This document shows positions 14,157 to 14,329 of a DNA stretch of 14,329 nucleotides, piece after piece. Position 1 is the first letter of the stretch. The number at the start of each line of letters is the position of its first letter. The position numbers were made by a program, and so were the translations under genes. The notes under the pieces are model-generated. The model had not been told where the DNA came from and searched no databases. It saw nothing but the letters and a program-made list of their open reading frames with translations. Source of the DNA: an uncultured Eubacteriales bacterium (GTDB lineage Bacteria; Bacillota; Clostridia; Oscillospirales; Oscillospiraceae); assembly GCA_902477055.1 (NCBI GenBank), contig CABSFY010000059.1:1-14329 (forward strand). The letters run 5' to 3'.

Positions 14157-14277
14157 CGATACTGCCTGCACGCGGGGCGTCGGGGACGCCGCCCCCTACA
14201 AGCGCCGATCGATCGTGCCAGCAGCGGCGGGCTGAGGGCAGCCCGCCCTACGAACGGTGTTCGATACTGCCTACACG
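14157..14277. repeat. 16-bp direct repeats flanking two hairpin units
   Basis: CGATACTGCCTGCACG (14157-14172) recurs as CGATACTGCCTACACG (14262-14277) with one mismatch. Between them lie two hairpins: GGCGTC/GACGCC (14176-14181 with 14185-14190) and GGCGGGCT/AGCCCGCC (14226-14233 with 14240-14247). Each is followed by CCCTAC (14194-14199 and 14246-14251). The core GATACTGCC also occurs inverted at 13898-13906. Confidence 0.65.
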
Positions 14278-14329
14278 GGCCGATGCACCCGCAAGGGGTA
14301 TGCCGCATCCGTAAGGCGGCACAGCCGCC

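Larger units (their letters stand above)
13830..14329. other. Gene-free intergenic repeat mosaic
   Basis: About 500 bases without a convincing gene: short open frames here cross the hairpins and lack ribosome-binding sites. Besides the repeats listed separately, the last 50 bases hold another hairpin, TGCCGC (14301-14306) with GCGGCA (14316-14321), next to a CCC-GCAA-GGG mini-stem (14288-14297). The region runs off the window end, so the repeat block may continue. No tRNA, insertion sequence or CRISPR was seen. Confidence 0.7.

Noticed and set aside
14251..14263. CGAACGGTGTTCG resembles a Firmicutes LexA (DinR) box.
   Set aside because: The GAAC and GTTC halves are separated by 3 bases instead of 4, and it lies inside the repeat block more than 400 bases from the nearest promoter.

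Overview
The window looks like a chromosomal segment from a high-GC, gut-type member of the Firmicutes (Clostridia, most likely Oscillospiraceae/Ruminococcaceae). The reasons are Gram-positive-style GGAGG ribosome-binding sites and sigma-A promoters, GC-rich genes with AT-rich spacers, a DUF1385-prmC-recA-recX-rimO-pgsA gene string, and a mosaic of hairpin repeats typical of those genomes. The genus is inference; nothing here fixes it.

Layout. Bases 2-2196 (+) hold a three-gene signalling cassette: the C-terminal end of a membrane sensor with no histidine in its visible part, a soluble PAS histidine kinase, and a NarL-type response regulator. Bases 2197-2467 are an AT-rich spacer with two palindromes, a strong extended -10 promoter and a leader hairpin with a GNRA tetraloop. 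Bases 2468-6769 (+) are a tightly packed four-gene operon: amino-acid adenylating enzyme, acyl carrier protein, AlgI-type MBOAT acyltransferase and membrane-anchored SGNH protein. It ends at a hairpin at 6774-6801 shared with the convergent gene. On the minus strand, 8151-6805 is a MATE transporter with its own consensus promoter. Upstream of it, 13759-8285 is a six-gene housekeeping operon (DUF1385/YqhQ, prmC, recA, recX, rimO, pgsA) with overlaps or very short gaps, starting at an extended -10 promoter and ending in a strong terminator. Bases 13830-14329 carry no convincing gene; they hold several families of small hairpin repeats and a 7-bp tandem repeat.

How the genes work together. The plus-strand operon has the logic of the D-alanylation (dlt) machinery: activate an amino acid as adenylate, load it on a carrier protein, pass it through a membrane O-acyltransferase to the outside, and use a surface SGNH protein for transfer. 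However, the gene order (A-C-B-D), the AlgI-like MBOAT and the short SGNH protein differ from a classical dlt operon. The adenylation pocket, read by eye, begins D-A-K, as in known glutamate-activating domains. This is therefore the best candidate for a less-described cell-surface or polysaccharide acylation system, with substrate and acceptor unknown. Whether the upstream two-component cassette controls it is open, but the two sit head to tail with a palindrome-bearing spacer between them.
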